DNA of 64,000 bases from a virus (IMGVR_UViG_3300042465_002544:1-64000), one strand, 5' to 3'. Numbered from the stretch's first letter, positions 52,973 through 62,204 are shown. Program-made: numbers and translations. The notes: generated by a model from the letters alone, not told the origin.

Positions 52973-53237
52973 TCGTAAATCAAAAAATGAAATGCTTGTA
53001 GAAGAATATCAATATCGTGCAGTTATTAGCTATCTACCCCAAAAGCAGGTATACAGAGCATCTGTGCAGCGTAGAATTGGTATTAATGAATGGGTAAAGG
53101 TACAATGTGGTCTTAAGGGTGTTAATTTTGCATCTAAAGAACAAGCCGAAGGTGCTGCAAGGTATAAGATTAGAGTGCAAAAAAGCCTAGATGATCAGGT
53201 AAGTAGCCCGATTTCTTATATCATCTATGACGATTAA
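52965..53237 (+). CDS. Protein of unknown function
   Basis: 90 residues from ATG 52965 (in-frame GTG and TTG lie just upstream). Beta-rich with YRAVISYLPQKQVYRASVQR, then AAGAARYKIRV-like helix. Coupled to thioredoxin by overlap. Not recognised. Confidence 0.5.
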   Translation: MFNRKSKNEMLVEEYQYRAVISYLPQKQVYRASVQRRIGINEWVKVQCGLKGVNFASKEQAEGAARYKIRVQKSLDDQVSSPISYIIYDD

Positions 53238-53242
53238 AATGG

Positions 53243-53256
53243 TAAAATAGGTATTA
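53243..53256 (+). promoter_or_regulatory. -10 box for a leaderless fibre gene
   Basis: TAAAAT (53243-53248) ends seven bases before ATG 53256. No Shine-Dalgarno in between. Confidence 0.5.
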
Positions 53257-55706
53257 TGGCTAATAAAAAGTTTGAGTCCAATGCGGTATTTAATGGTGAA
53301 GTTGAGGCAACAAAGCTAAAAGTAACCGCTGCAGGTGGCGATGAAGGTGGAGAAATATTCCTTGCAAAACCAGCCACAAATACAACCATTGCTGGTACAG
53401 GTGTTACCGTAGATGTGTGGCAAAATAAACTTAGATTTTTTGAACAAGGTGGAGATGCTCGTGGATACTATCTTGACATAACTGGTGGTAGTGCAGGTGT
53501 TGGAACCAATATTATTGGTGGTGGTTCTGCATCAGACTCATTTAAAACCATATCAGTAACTGGTCAATCTAGTGTTGTAGCAGACTCATCTACAGATACA
53601 TTAAGCCTTATAGCAGGTACAAATGTATCTATTACAACAGATGCTACCGCAGATTCTATTACAATTAATTCCACAGGTAACTTTACATCTGTCGATTCTA
53701 TTACATATCCAGACTATATTACTTTTGATACCACCCCAGAAACCGTTCCAACTGCAACAGGCTCTATTTTTTGGGACGATGGAGACGGTCTTCCAGCAAC
53801 AGTTTTGAATGCAAATGTAACTATTGGATTAGGACAAGAACAGGTAGCCTTAGTTAAAAATGCTACAGGTGCATCTATTGCTAAGGGTAAAGTTGTATAC
53901 ATAAATGGTGCTGCTGGTCAAAGACCAACGATTGCACTATCTGATGCTGATACAGAAGCAACATCTTCTAAAACATTTGGCTTAACAGCAGAAGCGATTG
54001 CAGACGGTGCAGAAGGATTTGTAGCAACCTTTGGGGTTTTGCGTGGAGTTAATACTCTTGGATTAACTGAAGGTGCTGCTTTGTGGCTATCTTCAACAGC
54101 AGGTTCATATACAACAACAGTACCAGCAGAACCAGCACATTCTGTATTTCTTGGATATGTAGTTAAAGCTCATGCAACCGCAGGTGAAATATTTGTAAAT
54201 ATTCAAAATGGTTATGAGTTAACAGAACTTCACGGTGTAATAATTGATGGCACTCCAGCGGATAATGAAGTTCTTGCCTATGACTCAACATCAGGGTTAT
54301 GGATTAATCAAACTGCGGTAGAGGCAGGTTTAATTGATACATCTGCAACTGCACAAACAAAAACTGGCAACCTTACATTAACTGGAACTAACTCAATATA
54401 TGATACAAGAGAATATCTTTATGCGGTAAATGATGAAGGTGAAACCGTAAGTGCTTTATCTGCTGTAGTTTTTAATGGTGTTTCATCTGGTGTCCCAAAG
54501 TTCAAACGTGCTGATACAGATCAGATTGGTCAATCTGGTGTTGTTGGATTAACAATAGCATCTATTGCTTCTGGGGCAACTGGAACAATTATTACTCGTG
54601 GAATAATTAATGGAGTTAATACAGCATCTTATGCAGATGGACAAATATTATATATCTCAACGGGTGGATTAATTACTGGAACTAGACCAACTGGAACAAC
54701 TTCAAGAATACATAAAATAGCAAAAGTAGTTATTGCAGATGAGACAAATGGAATAATTTATGTATTAGGTACAATCGAAGAAGACCTTCCAAACTTAGAA
54801 AACTTAAAAATCTGGGTTGGTAATTCAAGTGATGCCCCAACTGAAACAACTTTAAATACCACAGTAGTTCCAGAAGGAACTAATATTTACTTTACAGATG
54901 AAAGAGCACAAGATGCTATTGGAACTAATTTAGGATCTGGTCTTTCATATAATGATTCTACTGGAGCTATTTCAAACTCTGGTGTTCTTTCTATAATTGG
55001 AACAGCAAATGAGATTGATATTCTTGGAACAAATACAGAAATACAAATAGGCATTCCTAATTCCCCAGTTTTTGTTACACCAAACATTGGTGTGGCAACA
55101 GCAACATCTATTAATGGGACAACAATTCCATCATCAAAGACTCTAGTTATTACAGATGATATTGGATCAACTATTCAAGGATACAGTTCAACTCTTGCTG
55201 GAATTAACACTCTTGGATCAGGAACGGGATTTTTAAAAAATACCGCAGGTACTTGGTCATATGATAATTCAACATATTTAACTACTGGTGCTGCCTCTTC
55301 AACATATGCCCCTATTGCATCACCAACATTTACTGGAAATGTGACAATAGGTGAGGCAGTGGTAAAAACTACTAGCACAAACCTTGTATCTTCTTCTGCA
55401 ACTGTAATTGCTACAATACCAATCCCATCAGGAAAAGAAGTAGTATCCGCAGAGTGTTTGGTTTTGTTGTCAAGTACATATGATGGTACTTATTACACAT
55501 CAAAGTGTTTAATGTTTGGTGGAACTGTTGTAGGAGATCCAATAGCAGATATTACAGAGTATGCAATTATGGGAGATATGGATGCAACTCTAACTGCTGC
55601 TAAAGTTGGATCGAATGTTGAACTAAGTGTTCAGGTAACAGATTATACTAATATAACTGCTAAGGTTGTTTCAACAAGCATAGCAGCAGACAATGGGGCA
55701 ACCTAA
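53256..55706 (+). CDS. Tail fibre-like structural protein
   Basis: 816 residues, leaderless-type start. N-terminus (MANKKFESNAVFNGEVEATK) is shared in style with the next gene. Long Gly/Thr/Ala beta repeats (VVYINGAAGQRPTIALSDAD, near-repeat later around SAVVFNGVSSGVPKFKRAD) are followed by fibre segments with YLTTGAASSTYAPIASPTFT. The last 105 residues form a small domain that recurs at the end of the next protein. This begins the second structural block, likely side or adsorption fibres. Confidence 0.75.
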   Translation: MANKKFESNAVFNGEVEATKLKVTAAGGDEGGEIFLAKPATNTTIAGTGVTVDVWQNKLRFFEQGGDARGYYLDITGGSAGVGTNIIGGGSASDSFKTISVTGQSSVVADSSTDTLSLIAGTNVSITTDATADSITINSTGNFTSVDSITYPDYITFDTTPETVPTATGSIFWDDGDGLPATVLNANVTIGLGQEQVALVKNATGASIAKGKVVYINGAAGQRPTIALSDADTEATSSKTFGLTAEAIADGAEGFVATFGVLRGVNTLGLTEGAALWLSSTAGSYTTTVPAEPAHSVFLGYVVKAHATAGEIFVNIQNGYELTELHGVIIDGTPADNEVLAYDSTSGLWINQTAVEAGLIDTSATAQTKTGNLTLTGTNSIYDTREYLYAVNDEGETVSALSAVVFNGVSSGVPKFKRADTDQIGQSGVVGLTIASIASGATGTIITRGIINGVNTASYADGQILYISTGGLITGTRPTGTTSRIHKIAKVVIADETNGIIYVLGTIEEDLPNLENLKIWVGNSSDAPTETTLNTTVVPEGTNIYFTDERAQDAIGTNLGSGLSYNDSTGAISNSGVLSIIGTANEIDILGTNTEIQIGIPNSPVFVTPNIGVATATSINGTTIPSSKTLVITDDIGSTIQGYSSTLAGINTLGSGTGFLKNTAGTWSYDNSTYLTTGAASSTYAPIASPTFTGNVTIGEAVVKTTSTNLVSSSATVIATIPIPSGKEVVSAECLVLLSSTYDGTYYTSKCLMFGGTVVGDPIADITEYAIMGDMDATLTAAKVGSNVELSVQVTDYTNITAKVVSTSIAADNGAT

Positions 55707-55711
55707 TGTGT

Positions 55712-55717
55712 TATAAT
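55712..55717 (+). promoter_or_regulatory. -10 box before the second fibre gene
   Basis: TATAAT six bases after the previous stop, 26 nt before the TTG start. No clear -35. Confidence 0.35.
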
Positions 55718-55742
55718 ATTTTTGAAGGGACAGTGAACTTCA

Positions 55743-56972
55743 TTGGCTAATAAAAATTTTATCGTTAAAAACGATATTGAGTTAAAGGGAAACCTTATCT
55801 TTGAGGGTGCTACAAAAGATGCCTTTGAAACTACCCTTGCAATTACCGATCCAACAGCAGATAGAACTATAACTTTTCCTAACTCTACAGGAACTGTTGC
55901 TTTAACCAGTGACTTAACCTTAGAGAATGTAACAGATGGTGGTGCAACATCAACAAATGCTATTACTATAACAAATGCTACCGCATCCTCTTCTCCAATT
56001 ACTGGAGCATTAATAGTTACAGGTGGTGTTGGAATAGGAGAAGACCTGTATGTTGATAATGATGTATATATTGGTGGAAACATTAATATTACTGGATCAA
56101 TTACTGGAGACTTGACATCGGTAGATGTAACAAACTTGGTAGTAACAGATCCGCTTATCTATCTTGCAGAAGGAAACCCAAACGACTCTGTTGACATTGG
56201 TATCTTTGCTGCACTAAATCACGGTGGACCATCATATAAGCATACTGGATTAATTAGAGATGCCTCAGATTCTGGTAAGTGGAAGCTTGTGTCTAATCTA
56301 GATGATCCAATTAGTAATGTTATTAATTTTACAAGTGCCAACTTTGATACATTAAAGGTTGGTGCACTAGAAGTATCTGATGCAGGAACTACAAGAACAA
56401 ATCTTGGTCTTGCTATTGGAACAAATGTACAGGCTTATAGCTCTACACTTGCAGCAGTTGCTGGTGAAACCTATGCTGGTGATGATAGCATTACAACGGT
56501 TGGAACAATCGCTACTGGAACTTGGAATGCAACAACTATTGCAACATCAAAAGGTGGAACTGGTCTTACAACACTAGGAACTGCTGGTCAAGTTCTTACA
56601 GTTAATTCAGGAGCAACTGGATTAGAATGGGCAACTGCAAGTGGCGGTGGACCATCTACTACAACAACCTCTATTACAGTAAATACTGCTTTAGCTATTG
56701 AATCATTTGCAATAGCAACATCTAGAACTGCAGAAGCAATTATTCAAATTACTCAAGGTACAGATTATTATTCCTCAAAGGTACTTTTGATCCACGATGG
56801 AACAAGTGTAAAAATTACTGAATATGCAATTTTAGAATCTACGGCAGGAGCAATTCCAGTAACAATATCTGCAGCTATTAGTGGTTCAAATCTTGAACTT
56901 CGTGCTACAATTACAGATGCAGCAACAACAAATGCAACTGCAAAAGTAATTATGACAGAGGTGGCAGTTTAA
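55743..56972 (+). CDS. Tail fibre-like structural protein, second copy type
   Basis: 409 residues, TTG start (GCTAATAAAAATTTT follows; MANKNF is like the previous protein's MANKKF). Fibre beta segments (VVTGGVGIGEDLYVDNDVYI, YSSTLAAVAG) precede a C-terminal domain like the end of the previous protein (SSKVLLIHDGTSVKITEYAIL versus TSKCLMFGGT...ITEYAIMG). Probably two related fibre subunits. Overlaps the next ATG. Confidence 0.7.
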   Translation: MANKNFIVKNDIELKGNLIFEGATKDAFETTLAITDPTADRTITFPNSTGTVALTSDLTLENVTDGGATSTNAITITNATASSSPITGALIVTGGVGIGEDLYVDNDVYIGGNINITGSITGDLTSVDVTNLVVTDPLIYLAEGNPNDSVDIGIFAALNHGGPSYKHTGLIRDASDSGKWKLVSNLDDPISNVINFTSANFDTLKVGALEVSDAGTTRTNLGLAIGTNVQAYSSTLAAVAGETYAGDDSITTVGTIATGTWNATTIATSKGGTGLTTLGTAGQVLTVNSGATGLEWATASGGGPSTTTTSITVNTALAIESFAIATSRTAEAIIQITQGTDYYSSKVLLIHDGTSVKITEYAILESTAGAIPVTISAAISGSNLELRATITDAATTNATAKVIMTEVAV

Positions 56973-57694
56973 TGGCTAACTTAAAAGTATTAGATGATTT
57001 AGCAATTAAAAATTCATCTGGATTACCTACGCAAGGCATGAGTGTTTTGCCTCAAGTTGGATTCGTTATGCTATATGCTGGAACAACAGCACCATCTGGA
57101 TGGTTTATATGTAATGGAGGAACTTTTTCTTCTACTACATACCCACTTTTATATGCAGCACTGGGTAATACCACAACATTGCCAGACTTAAAAGGTAGAT
57201 ATTTAGTTGGAACAACAAATTCTAGTTTAATTAAAACTTCTATTGGGCAAGAATATCATGATCATGTAATAGATTATCAAAGCACTATTGATAATGCTAG
57301 TGCAGAAGCTCACGAAACAGCAGGTGCAGCAAGCAACTGGAGTAACCTTGGTTTATCTCATCAACATACTGGAAACTACTGGTTTGATGTTCCTGGATCA
57401 CCAAGAGATCATAGAGGTGCTGGTTATGCATCCAACAGCTATAGCAATGTCCCAGTAAACACAACTGCAGGTAATCAGGCTAATGTTTGGAATAGTACTC
57501 ACGGTCACGGGCAAGGTGGAGGAATTGGCTATAATGCTGCTACCGTTAATCATTCTCATGCTGGAAACTTTTCTACAACAACTATTAGCTCAAATCAGCA
57601 TAGTCATACTGCTTCAGCAACTAGTGGAACTACTAGTCCTACTTCCCACAAACCATCAACAGTATATTTAAACTATATAATTAAGGCAGGATAA
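56972..57694 (+). CDS. Tail collar domain fibre protein, copy 1
   Basis: 240 residues. Phage collar domain (VGFVMLYAGTTAPSGWFICN, then LPDLKGRYLVG) as in T4 gp12, followed by a His-rich region with HDH, HQH, HGHG and NHSHAG motifs that in collar fibres coordinate metal along a trimeric shaft. The end is KPSTVYLNYIIKAG. Likely a short fibre or receptor-binding tip. Confidence 0.85.
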   Translation: MANLKVLDDLAIKNSSGLPTQGMSVLPQVGFVMLYAGTTAPSGWFICNGGTFSSTTYPLLYAALGNTTTLPDLKGRYLVGTTNSSLIKTSIGQEYHDHVIDYQSTIDNASAEAHETAGAASNWSNLGLSHQHTGNYWFDVPGSPRDHRGAGYASNSYSNVPVNTTAGNQANVWNSTHGHGQGGGIGYNAATVNHSHAGNFSTTTISSNQHSHTASATSGTTSPTSHKPSTVYLNYIIKAG

Positions 57695-57697
57695 CTG

Positions 57698-58372
57698 ATG
57701 GCTGATTTTAAAATTGATAGTGAATACGCTTTGGACAAGAATGGATATACTATGTCTTATCCTGTTGGAACAATTCTTGGTATTTTTTCTTCTACAATTC
57801 CAAATGGTTGGCTACATTGCAATGGACAAACATTAAATTATTCAGATTATCCAACCTTGGGAACACTTTTTGGTGTATCATCTGGAACCTTTAGTTTACC
57901 AGATTTAAACAATAAAATGCTTTCAACACTTGCTGTATCAGAATCTGTAATAGACACAACCCATGTTCACGGAACCTTAACTAACCCAGTCCAATTTACT
58001 GGTGGCGGTGCAGTCAATGCACATACTCATAATAGCACAGTAAATCATGATGCTGGAGTTATGGCAGCTCACACACATGCGGTATCAAATGGTAGTGGTC
58101 ATTATCTTGGAAGTAACAACAATAACGCTTCAAATAGGGCTACTGGAAACACAACCTTTATTGCTGGAAGAACCCATAATCATAACTATATGGAATATTG
58201 GGCATTTTTAGACGGTGCAGGTGCAAATAATTCTCATCAACATACAGCAAAGTCTGTTCCAGTAAATGCAAGCTATAACCACTCACACGGAATTACTCAA
58301 TCTCAGCAATATTCTGAAGAAAGCGTGGCATTTCCGCCAAGTTTATATATCTATTATATAATTAAAAGTTAG
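57698..58372 (+). CDS. Tail collar domain fibre protein, copy 2
   Basis: 224 residues, three bases after copy 1. Same order: PVGTILGIFSSTIPNGWLHC, LPDLNNKM, then His pairs (HTHN, HTHA, HNHN, HQHT, YNHSHG) and the end LYIYYIIKS. Divergent from copy 1 in the His-rich half, which is where receptor specificity usually lies. Confidence 0.83.
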   Translation: MADFKIDSEYALDKNGYTMSYPVGTILGIFSSTIPNGWLHCNGQTLNYSDYPTLGTLFGVSSGTFSLPDLNNKMLSTLAVSESVIDTTHVHGTLTNPVQFTGGGAVNAHTHNSTVNHDAGVMAAHTHAVSNGSGHYLGSNNNNASNRATGNTTFIAGRTHNHNYMEYWAFLDGAGANNSHQHTAKSVPVNASYNHSHGITQSQQYSEESVAFPPSLYIYYIIKS

Positions 58373-58381
58373 GAGAATGAT

Positions 58382-59386
58382 ATGGTTAATTTTGAGTCGG
58401 ACTTAATAAGCACAGACATTCCAGATGCATTTATACCAACTGGTGCAATTATAAATATGTTTGGGGCATATTCTGCATATGCAAATACCTCTTGGGTTGA
58501 CATCGGTTTAATACCTTGTGATGGAAGAACCCTGAGCAGAACCACTTATGCAAACCTATGGAATACTTTTGGAACAACTTTTACATCTGCAAGTACAACC
58601 ATTAGCTCAACAACCGTTTCTGGCTTAACTGGAATGGATTCTGCTACTCATACTGGATGGGGAATTGCTGGAACAAATATCCCAACAGGTGCAACAATTT
58701 CTTCTGTGACAAACTCAACAACTGTTGTAATTAGTGCTGCAGCTACTGCAACTGGAACAGTAAGCGTTGCTATAAGTCCATATGGATTTACAGGAGCAGG
58801 AAACACTACAACCTTTAACGTGCCATTACTTGTTCCTGCAACTGCTAGTTTAAAAAGATTTATTGCTGGTGCTTACCCAGCAGCGAGTAATCCTCTTGGA
58901 AAATTAGTTGCACCAGCTTCTCATAGCCATGTTACGTTTGAAGATTCTGCAGCAACTCCAACCGTTAATCTTCTCAGTAACAACGACTCTTTTACTCATA
59001 CACACAGCACAGCATTTAATACTGGTGGTGCTTCAGTTGGTCATACGGATGGGCATAATTGGGCTGGTGGCGCAAACCTAACTATAGTTGGGGCAGCACC
59101 AACATCTGGATTAAGACTTAAAAACGATTCAGCAAACAACCAAGCAGCATCAGTTGGTCATACTCACAATGCTCAAAATGCTTCGGTATCTGGAACTGGA
59201 ACTGGAATAAGTGCAGGAGCAACCCATTCTCATAGTAACCCACCTGCAACTACAAACGCAAGCACGACTTTAGAAGGTCAGCACACTCATAACGTAATCA
59301 CACTAGCTACTGGAGCCACTACTGCAGTTTCTGCAGGTGCATGGGTTCCTCCATACTATAATGTACTTTACTTTATTAAAGCTTAA
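58382..59386 (+). CDS. Tail collar domain fibre protein, copy 3, with an inserted module
   Basis: 334 residues with AGGAG upstream. Starts like a collar protein (WVDIGLIPCDGRTLSRTTYA), but residues about 65-135 hold an extra beta module (GMDSATHTGWGIAGTNIPTG, then ATISSVTNSTTVVISA) before the FNVPLLVPATASLKRFIAG collar end. The His-rich shaft follows (HSHV, HTHS, HTHN, HSHS, QHTHN). The last strand is YYNVLYFIKA. Third of three tandem paralogues. Confidence 0.82.
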   Translation: MVNFESDLISTDIPDAFIPTGAIINMFGAYSAYANTSWVDIGLIPCDGRTLSRTTYANLWNTFGTTFTSASTTISSTTVSGLTGMDSATHTGWGIAGTNIPTGATISSVTNSTTVVISAAATATGTVSVAISPYGFTGAGNTTTFNVPLLVPATASLKRFIAGAYPAASNPLGKLVAPASHSHVTFEDSAATPTVNLLSNNDSFTHTHSTAFNTGGASVGHTDGHNWAGGANLTIVGAAPTSGLRLKNDSANNQAASVGHTHNAQNASVSGTGTGISAGATHSHSNPPATTNASTTLEGQHTHNVITLATGATTAVSAGAWVPPYYNVLYFIKA

Positions 59387-59389
59387 TGG

Positions 59390-59395
59390 TATAAT
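59390..59395 (+). promoter_or_regulatory. -10 box after the collar genes
   Basis: TATAAT 30 nt before the gene at 59425. The -35 is weak. Confidence 0.35.
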
Positions 59396-59424
59396 TTACT
59401 ATAACCCACTAGAAATGGAATAAA

Positions 59425-60138
59425 ATGTTTAAAAAGAAAAACAAGATATTGTTTAAAGCTACAATAGAAAGCCATATAGATATCTTTGATCCACCAGTAC
59501 CATCTAAAAAAATGATTCCAGATTGGTATAAAAAACAAGATAAATATATAGATGGAAAATTAAATCTTGGTGATAATGGAAATCCAAATCATACCGTAAA
59601 GTCATGTATGCCAGTATTTGATATGATTACTGCTGGATATATAATTAAAACTCCTGTAGATATCTTTGTAGAAAATATTGACGGACACGTTAATACAAGT
59701 TGGAGCAGCAATCATATATCAGCTATCGAATCTCATCCAATAACACAATATGATCAGTTCAAGATTCCAAGCGGATACAATCAAGTTGCTTTAAAGTTTA
59801 TTCAGCCTTGGGTTATAGAAACTCCTCCAGGATATTCTTGTATTTTAATGCAGCCATTCTTTCATGATAATTTACCATTTCTAGTAATTCCTGCCATTGT
59901 TGATACAGACAAGCATCCAATTAAAATAAACTTTCCATTCTTTATTCGTGATGATTTTTCTGGAATTATTCCTATGGGAACACCTATGGCACAAGTAATT
60001 CCATTTAAGCGTGAAGGTTGGAGTCATGAAGTTGTAGAAGACTTGTCCAATTCTGGAATAAATAAATGGTTCGCTGCTGAAAGAAAAATTGGAAACAGAT
60101 ATAAAACATTTTTTAGAGAAAAAAAAGATTGGAATTAG
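59425..60138 (+). CDS. DUF6065-like protein, copy 2
   Basis: 237 residues, GGAATAAA before ATG. Paralogue of 51032-51715 (shared segments described there), with a longer basic N-terminus (MFKKKNKILFKATIES) and VVDTDKHPIKINFPFF, IPMGTPMAQVIPFKREGW. The two copies are 7.7 kb apart in different operons, so the duplication is not recent tandem. This copy follows the collar genes. Confidence 0.65.
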   Translation: MFKKKNKILFKATIESHIDIFDPPVPSKKMIPDWYKKQDKYIDGKLNLGDNGNPNHTVKSCMPVFDMITAGYIIKTPVDIFVENIDGHVNTSWSSNHISAIESHPITQYDQFKIPSGYNQVALKFIQPWVIETPPGYSCILMQPFFHDNLPFLVIPAIVDTDKHPIKINFPFFIRDDFSGIIPMGTPMAQVIPFKREGWSHEVVEDLSNSGINKWFAAERKIGNRYKTFFREKKDWN

Positions 60139-60139
60139 C

Positions 60140-60580
60140 ATGGAAGAGCTATCTAAAAAGCAATTACAAAGAGAAATAATAATGACAACTATGTCTCATG
60201 ATATGGGTAGTGGTGAAGGTGCAGAAATATCAAGTATGGCAGAGCATATTCTAACAGAATTAGAAAAAGCAGGTCTAGACTTTGAGGTATCAAATACTTA
60301 CATCAACTCAATTTTTAACTTTAACAATGTTTATAGACCCCTGTATGACCTACTCGATTTAGCAACAAATGGAACATATGATGGAAATAATATGTCAGAT
60401 GAATATAGGTCTGGAGTAATTGACTCAATATTAGCATTGAAGAAGTATGCAAAATATCATGGTTATGGAGATCTTTCTTGGGAGATTCAATATAATACAG
60501 TTACCAATAGAGGTGATCAGTGGAACCCAAATGTTGTTGAACATATGCATGACCACCACCACGATGAGTTTAATAAATAA
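60140..60580 (+). CDS. Protein of unknown function with a His-rich end
   Basis: 146 residues from ATG 60140, just after the previous stop; upstream in-frame ATG (60089) is inside the previous gene. Helical (SKKQLQREIIMTTMSHDMG, SSMAEHILTELEKAGL) and ending in HMHDHHHDEFNK, a possible metal-binding tail. Not recognised. Confidence 0.55.
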   Translation: MEELSKKQLQREIIMTTMSHDMGSGEGAEISSMAEHILTELEKAGLDFEVSNTYINSIFNFNNVYRPLYDLLDLATNGTYDGNNMSDEYRSGVIDSILALKKYAKYHGYGDLSWEIQYNTVTNRGDQWNPNVVEHMHDHHHDEFNK

Positions 60581-60583
60581 GCA

Positions 60584-60612
60584 TTGACAACAATATCAGA
60601 AATTGATATAAT
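60584..60612 (+). promoter_or_regulatory. Perfect-consensus promoter for a leaderless gene
   Basis: TTGACA (60584-60589), 17 nt, TATAAT (60607-60612). The -10 ends five bases before ATG 60618. Confidence 0.82.
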
Positions 60613-60617
60613 ATAGT

Positions 60618-60983
60618 ATGAAAATATTAGTATATGGAACAGATAAGTTTGAGGACTACCCCACATTTATGCGTGGTATGGTAGTTGCTATTGAGGAAAA
60701 TATGAATAATAATGACGGTAGGCTTGATGTTTACACCGCAGGTCCACATAAAATCAACAACTTTGTAGCAGAATTTATTAACCGTAGCGAGACTATGTTT
60801 AAGCAAAATGGTATTAAAGCTAGATTTAACCGTGTTAGAAAAGCACAGGTAATTGAAGGCTTTGATACCTATGAGTTTGATCACGTTTTATCCTTTAATT
60901 CTAAAGAAGATCAAAGATTGTTTGACGTATTGTTGGATAAAGCAGAAAGTAATAAGATTAAATCATCTTATTACAAATATTAA
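60618..60983 (+). CDS. SLOG-like (YspA/YpsA-related) protein
   Basis: 121 residues, leaderless. KILVYGTDKFEDYPTFMRGM at the start looks like the first strand and loop of SLOG-superfamily (YspA/DprA-Rossmann) proteins, which may sense nucleotides; the rest alternates strands and helices (VYTAGPHKINNFVAEFINR). Several phages carry such genes. The assignment is tentative. Confidence 0.5.
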   Translation: MKILVYGTDKFEDYPTFMRGMVVAIEENMNNNDGRLDVYTAGPHKINNFVAEFINRSETMFKQNGIKARFNRVRKAQVIEGFDTYEFDHVLSFNSKEDQRLFDVLLDKAESNKIKSSYYKY

Positions 60984-60985
60984 GG

Positions 60986-60998
60986 TATAATTTACATA
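60986..60998 (+). promoter_or_regulatory. -10 box for a leaderless gene
   Basis: TATAAT (60986-60991) ends six bases before ATG 60998, right after the previous stop. Confidence 0.55.
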
Positions 60999-61369
60999 TG
61001 GCAACACTTGATTTATCACCAGCAATTCTGGATTTGGTCCTTTATCGTGGAGATTTTGCACCTTTTATTATTAATCTTAAAACAGCAACTGGTGCAACAA
61101 CAACATTTGATTCCGCCACTGAAAACTGGACAGCATCTGTTGGAATTAAAACTACAGCTGGTGTTTCTGCAACTGGATCACCGATCTCTGCAACAATAAC
61201 AAGTACAAGTGTTATTACCTTTACCCTTCCTGCAACAACAACATCTACCTTAGTTCCAGGAACAACATACCAGTACGATGTTCAGTTAAAAAAGACTGTA
61301 TCAGAAACGGTAACTAATGTTCTTACTATTTTACAGGGAACAATTACAGTAAAAGGAGATATAGTATAA
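60998..61369 (+). CDS. BppU-like baseplate/fibre attachment protein
   Basis: 123 residues. LVLYRGDFAPFIINLKTATG at the start and a late strand GTTYQYDVQLKKTVSETVTN resemble the N-terminal Ig-like domain of BppU-type baseplate upper proteins, which link receptor-binding proteins to the tail. The next gene is fibre-like and overlaps by one base. Tail association is likely; the exact role inferred. Confidence 0.55.
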   Translation: MATLDLSPAILDLVLYRGDFAPFIINLKTATGATTTFDSATENWTASVGIKTTAGVSATGSPISATITSTSVITFTLPATTTSTLVPGTTYQYDVQLKKTVSETVTNVLTILQGTITVKGDIV

Positions 61370-62145
61370 TGGCAACAATTAACCTAGTATTTGAGAATGG
61401 TTTATCTGCTTCGGCATCAGTTGTTTATGACACAGTTGCACCAATTGCAAGTCCAACCTTTACAGGAACAGCAACAATTCCAAATATTACAATGTCTGGA
61501 TCTATTAATAACATTTCTGCTGCAGAATTAGATTATTTAAATGGAGTAACTTCTGGTATTCAATCTCAGTTTACAGCCAAAGCACCACTTGCAGCCCCTA
61601 CTTTTACGGGAGCAGTTGTTCTACCTACCACAACAACTATTGGAAATGTTTCATACCAAGAGTTGTCAATTCTTGATGGAGCCTCAGTAACTACATCAGA
61701 GCTTAACATTCTTGATGGAGTAACTTCAACCGCCTCTGAGTTGAACATTCTTGATGGTGCAACGCTAAATGTAACTGAGCTTAACTATGTTGACGGCGTT
61801 ACATCTGCCATTCAAACACAATTAGATAGTAAGCAAGCCTTACCAGTATATAAAGCAGACTATGCCACAGATGCAGTGGCATTGGCTTTTAACACAAATG
61901 ATGTTGCAAAAGTAACTCCAACGGCAGATAGAACATATACAAATGCCGTTGCCCCAGCAGCAGGACAAAGAAAAACTTTAATTATTCTTACAAGTGGTTC
62001 AACGTCTCGCACAGTAACTTTTGGAAATGGATTCCTTGCCACTGCAACTCTTGCTACTGGAACTGTAAGTGGAAACCATTTTGTAGTTAGTTTTGTGTCT
62101 GATGGCACAAAATTAATTGAAACATCTCGCACTATAGCAATGTAG
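61369..62145 (+). CDS. Fibre protein with ELNxLDGVT repeats
   Basis: 258 residues, ATG overlapping the previous stop. Four near-repeats: LDYLNGVTS, LSILDGASV, LNILDGVTS, LNILDGATL, LNYVDGVTS, each preceded by a SELN/AAEL turn, typical of trimeric phage fibre shafts. A C-terminal beta domain (about 165-258) includes VAPAAGQRKTLIILTSGSTS and ends SDGTKLIETSRTIAM, as in other phage fibre ends. Confidence 0.78.
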   Translation: MATINLVFENGLSASASVVYDTVAPIASPTFTGTATIPNITMSGSINNISAAELDYLNGVTSGIQSQFTAKAPLAAPTFTGAVVLPTTTTIGNVSYQELSILDGASVTTSELNILDGVTSTASELNILDGATLNVTELNYVDGVTSAIQTQLDSKQALPVYKADYATDAVALAFNTNDVAKVTPTADRTYTNAVAPAAGQRKTLIILTSGSTSRTVTFGNGFLATATLATGTVSGNHFVVSFVSDGTKLIETSRTIAM

Positions 62146-62147
62146 TA

Positions 62148-62176
62148 TTGACATATTAATTCATATATAGTAAAAT
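62148..62176 (+). promoter_or_regulatory. Promoter TTGACA-N17-TAAAAT with an inverted repeat over the -10
   Basis: TTGACA (62148-62153), 17 nt, TAAAAT (62171-62176). The inverted repeat TATAGTA and TACTATA (62166-62184) flanks the -10 core. It drives the operon with the WhiB-like gene. Confidence 0.7.
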
Positions 62177-62204
62177 ATACTATACCCTAATAGAAAGTAA
62201 ACAA

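Noticed and set aside
61566-61748. Minus-strand ORF in the ELNxLDGVT repeat region
   Set aside because: It is the mirror of the repeated + strand codons and has no supporting signal.
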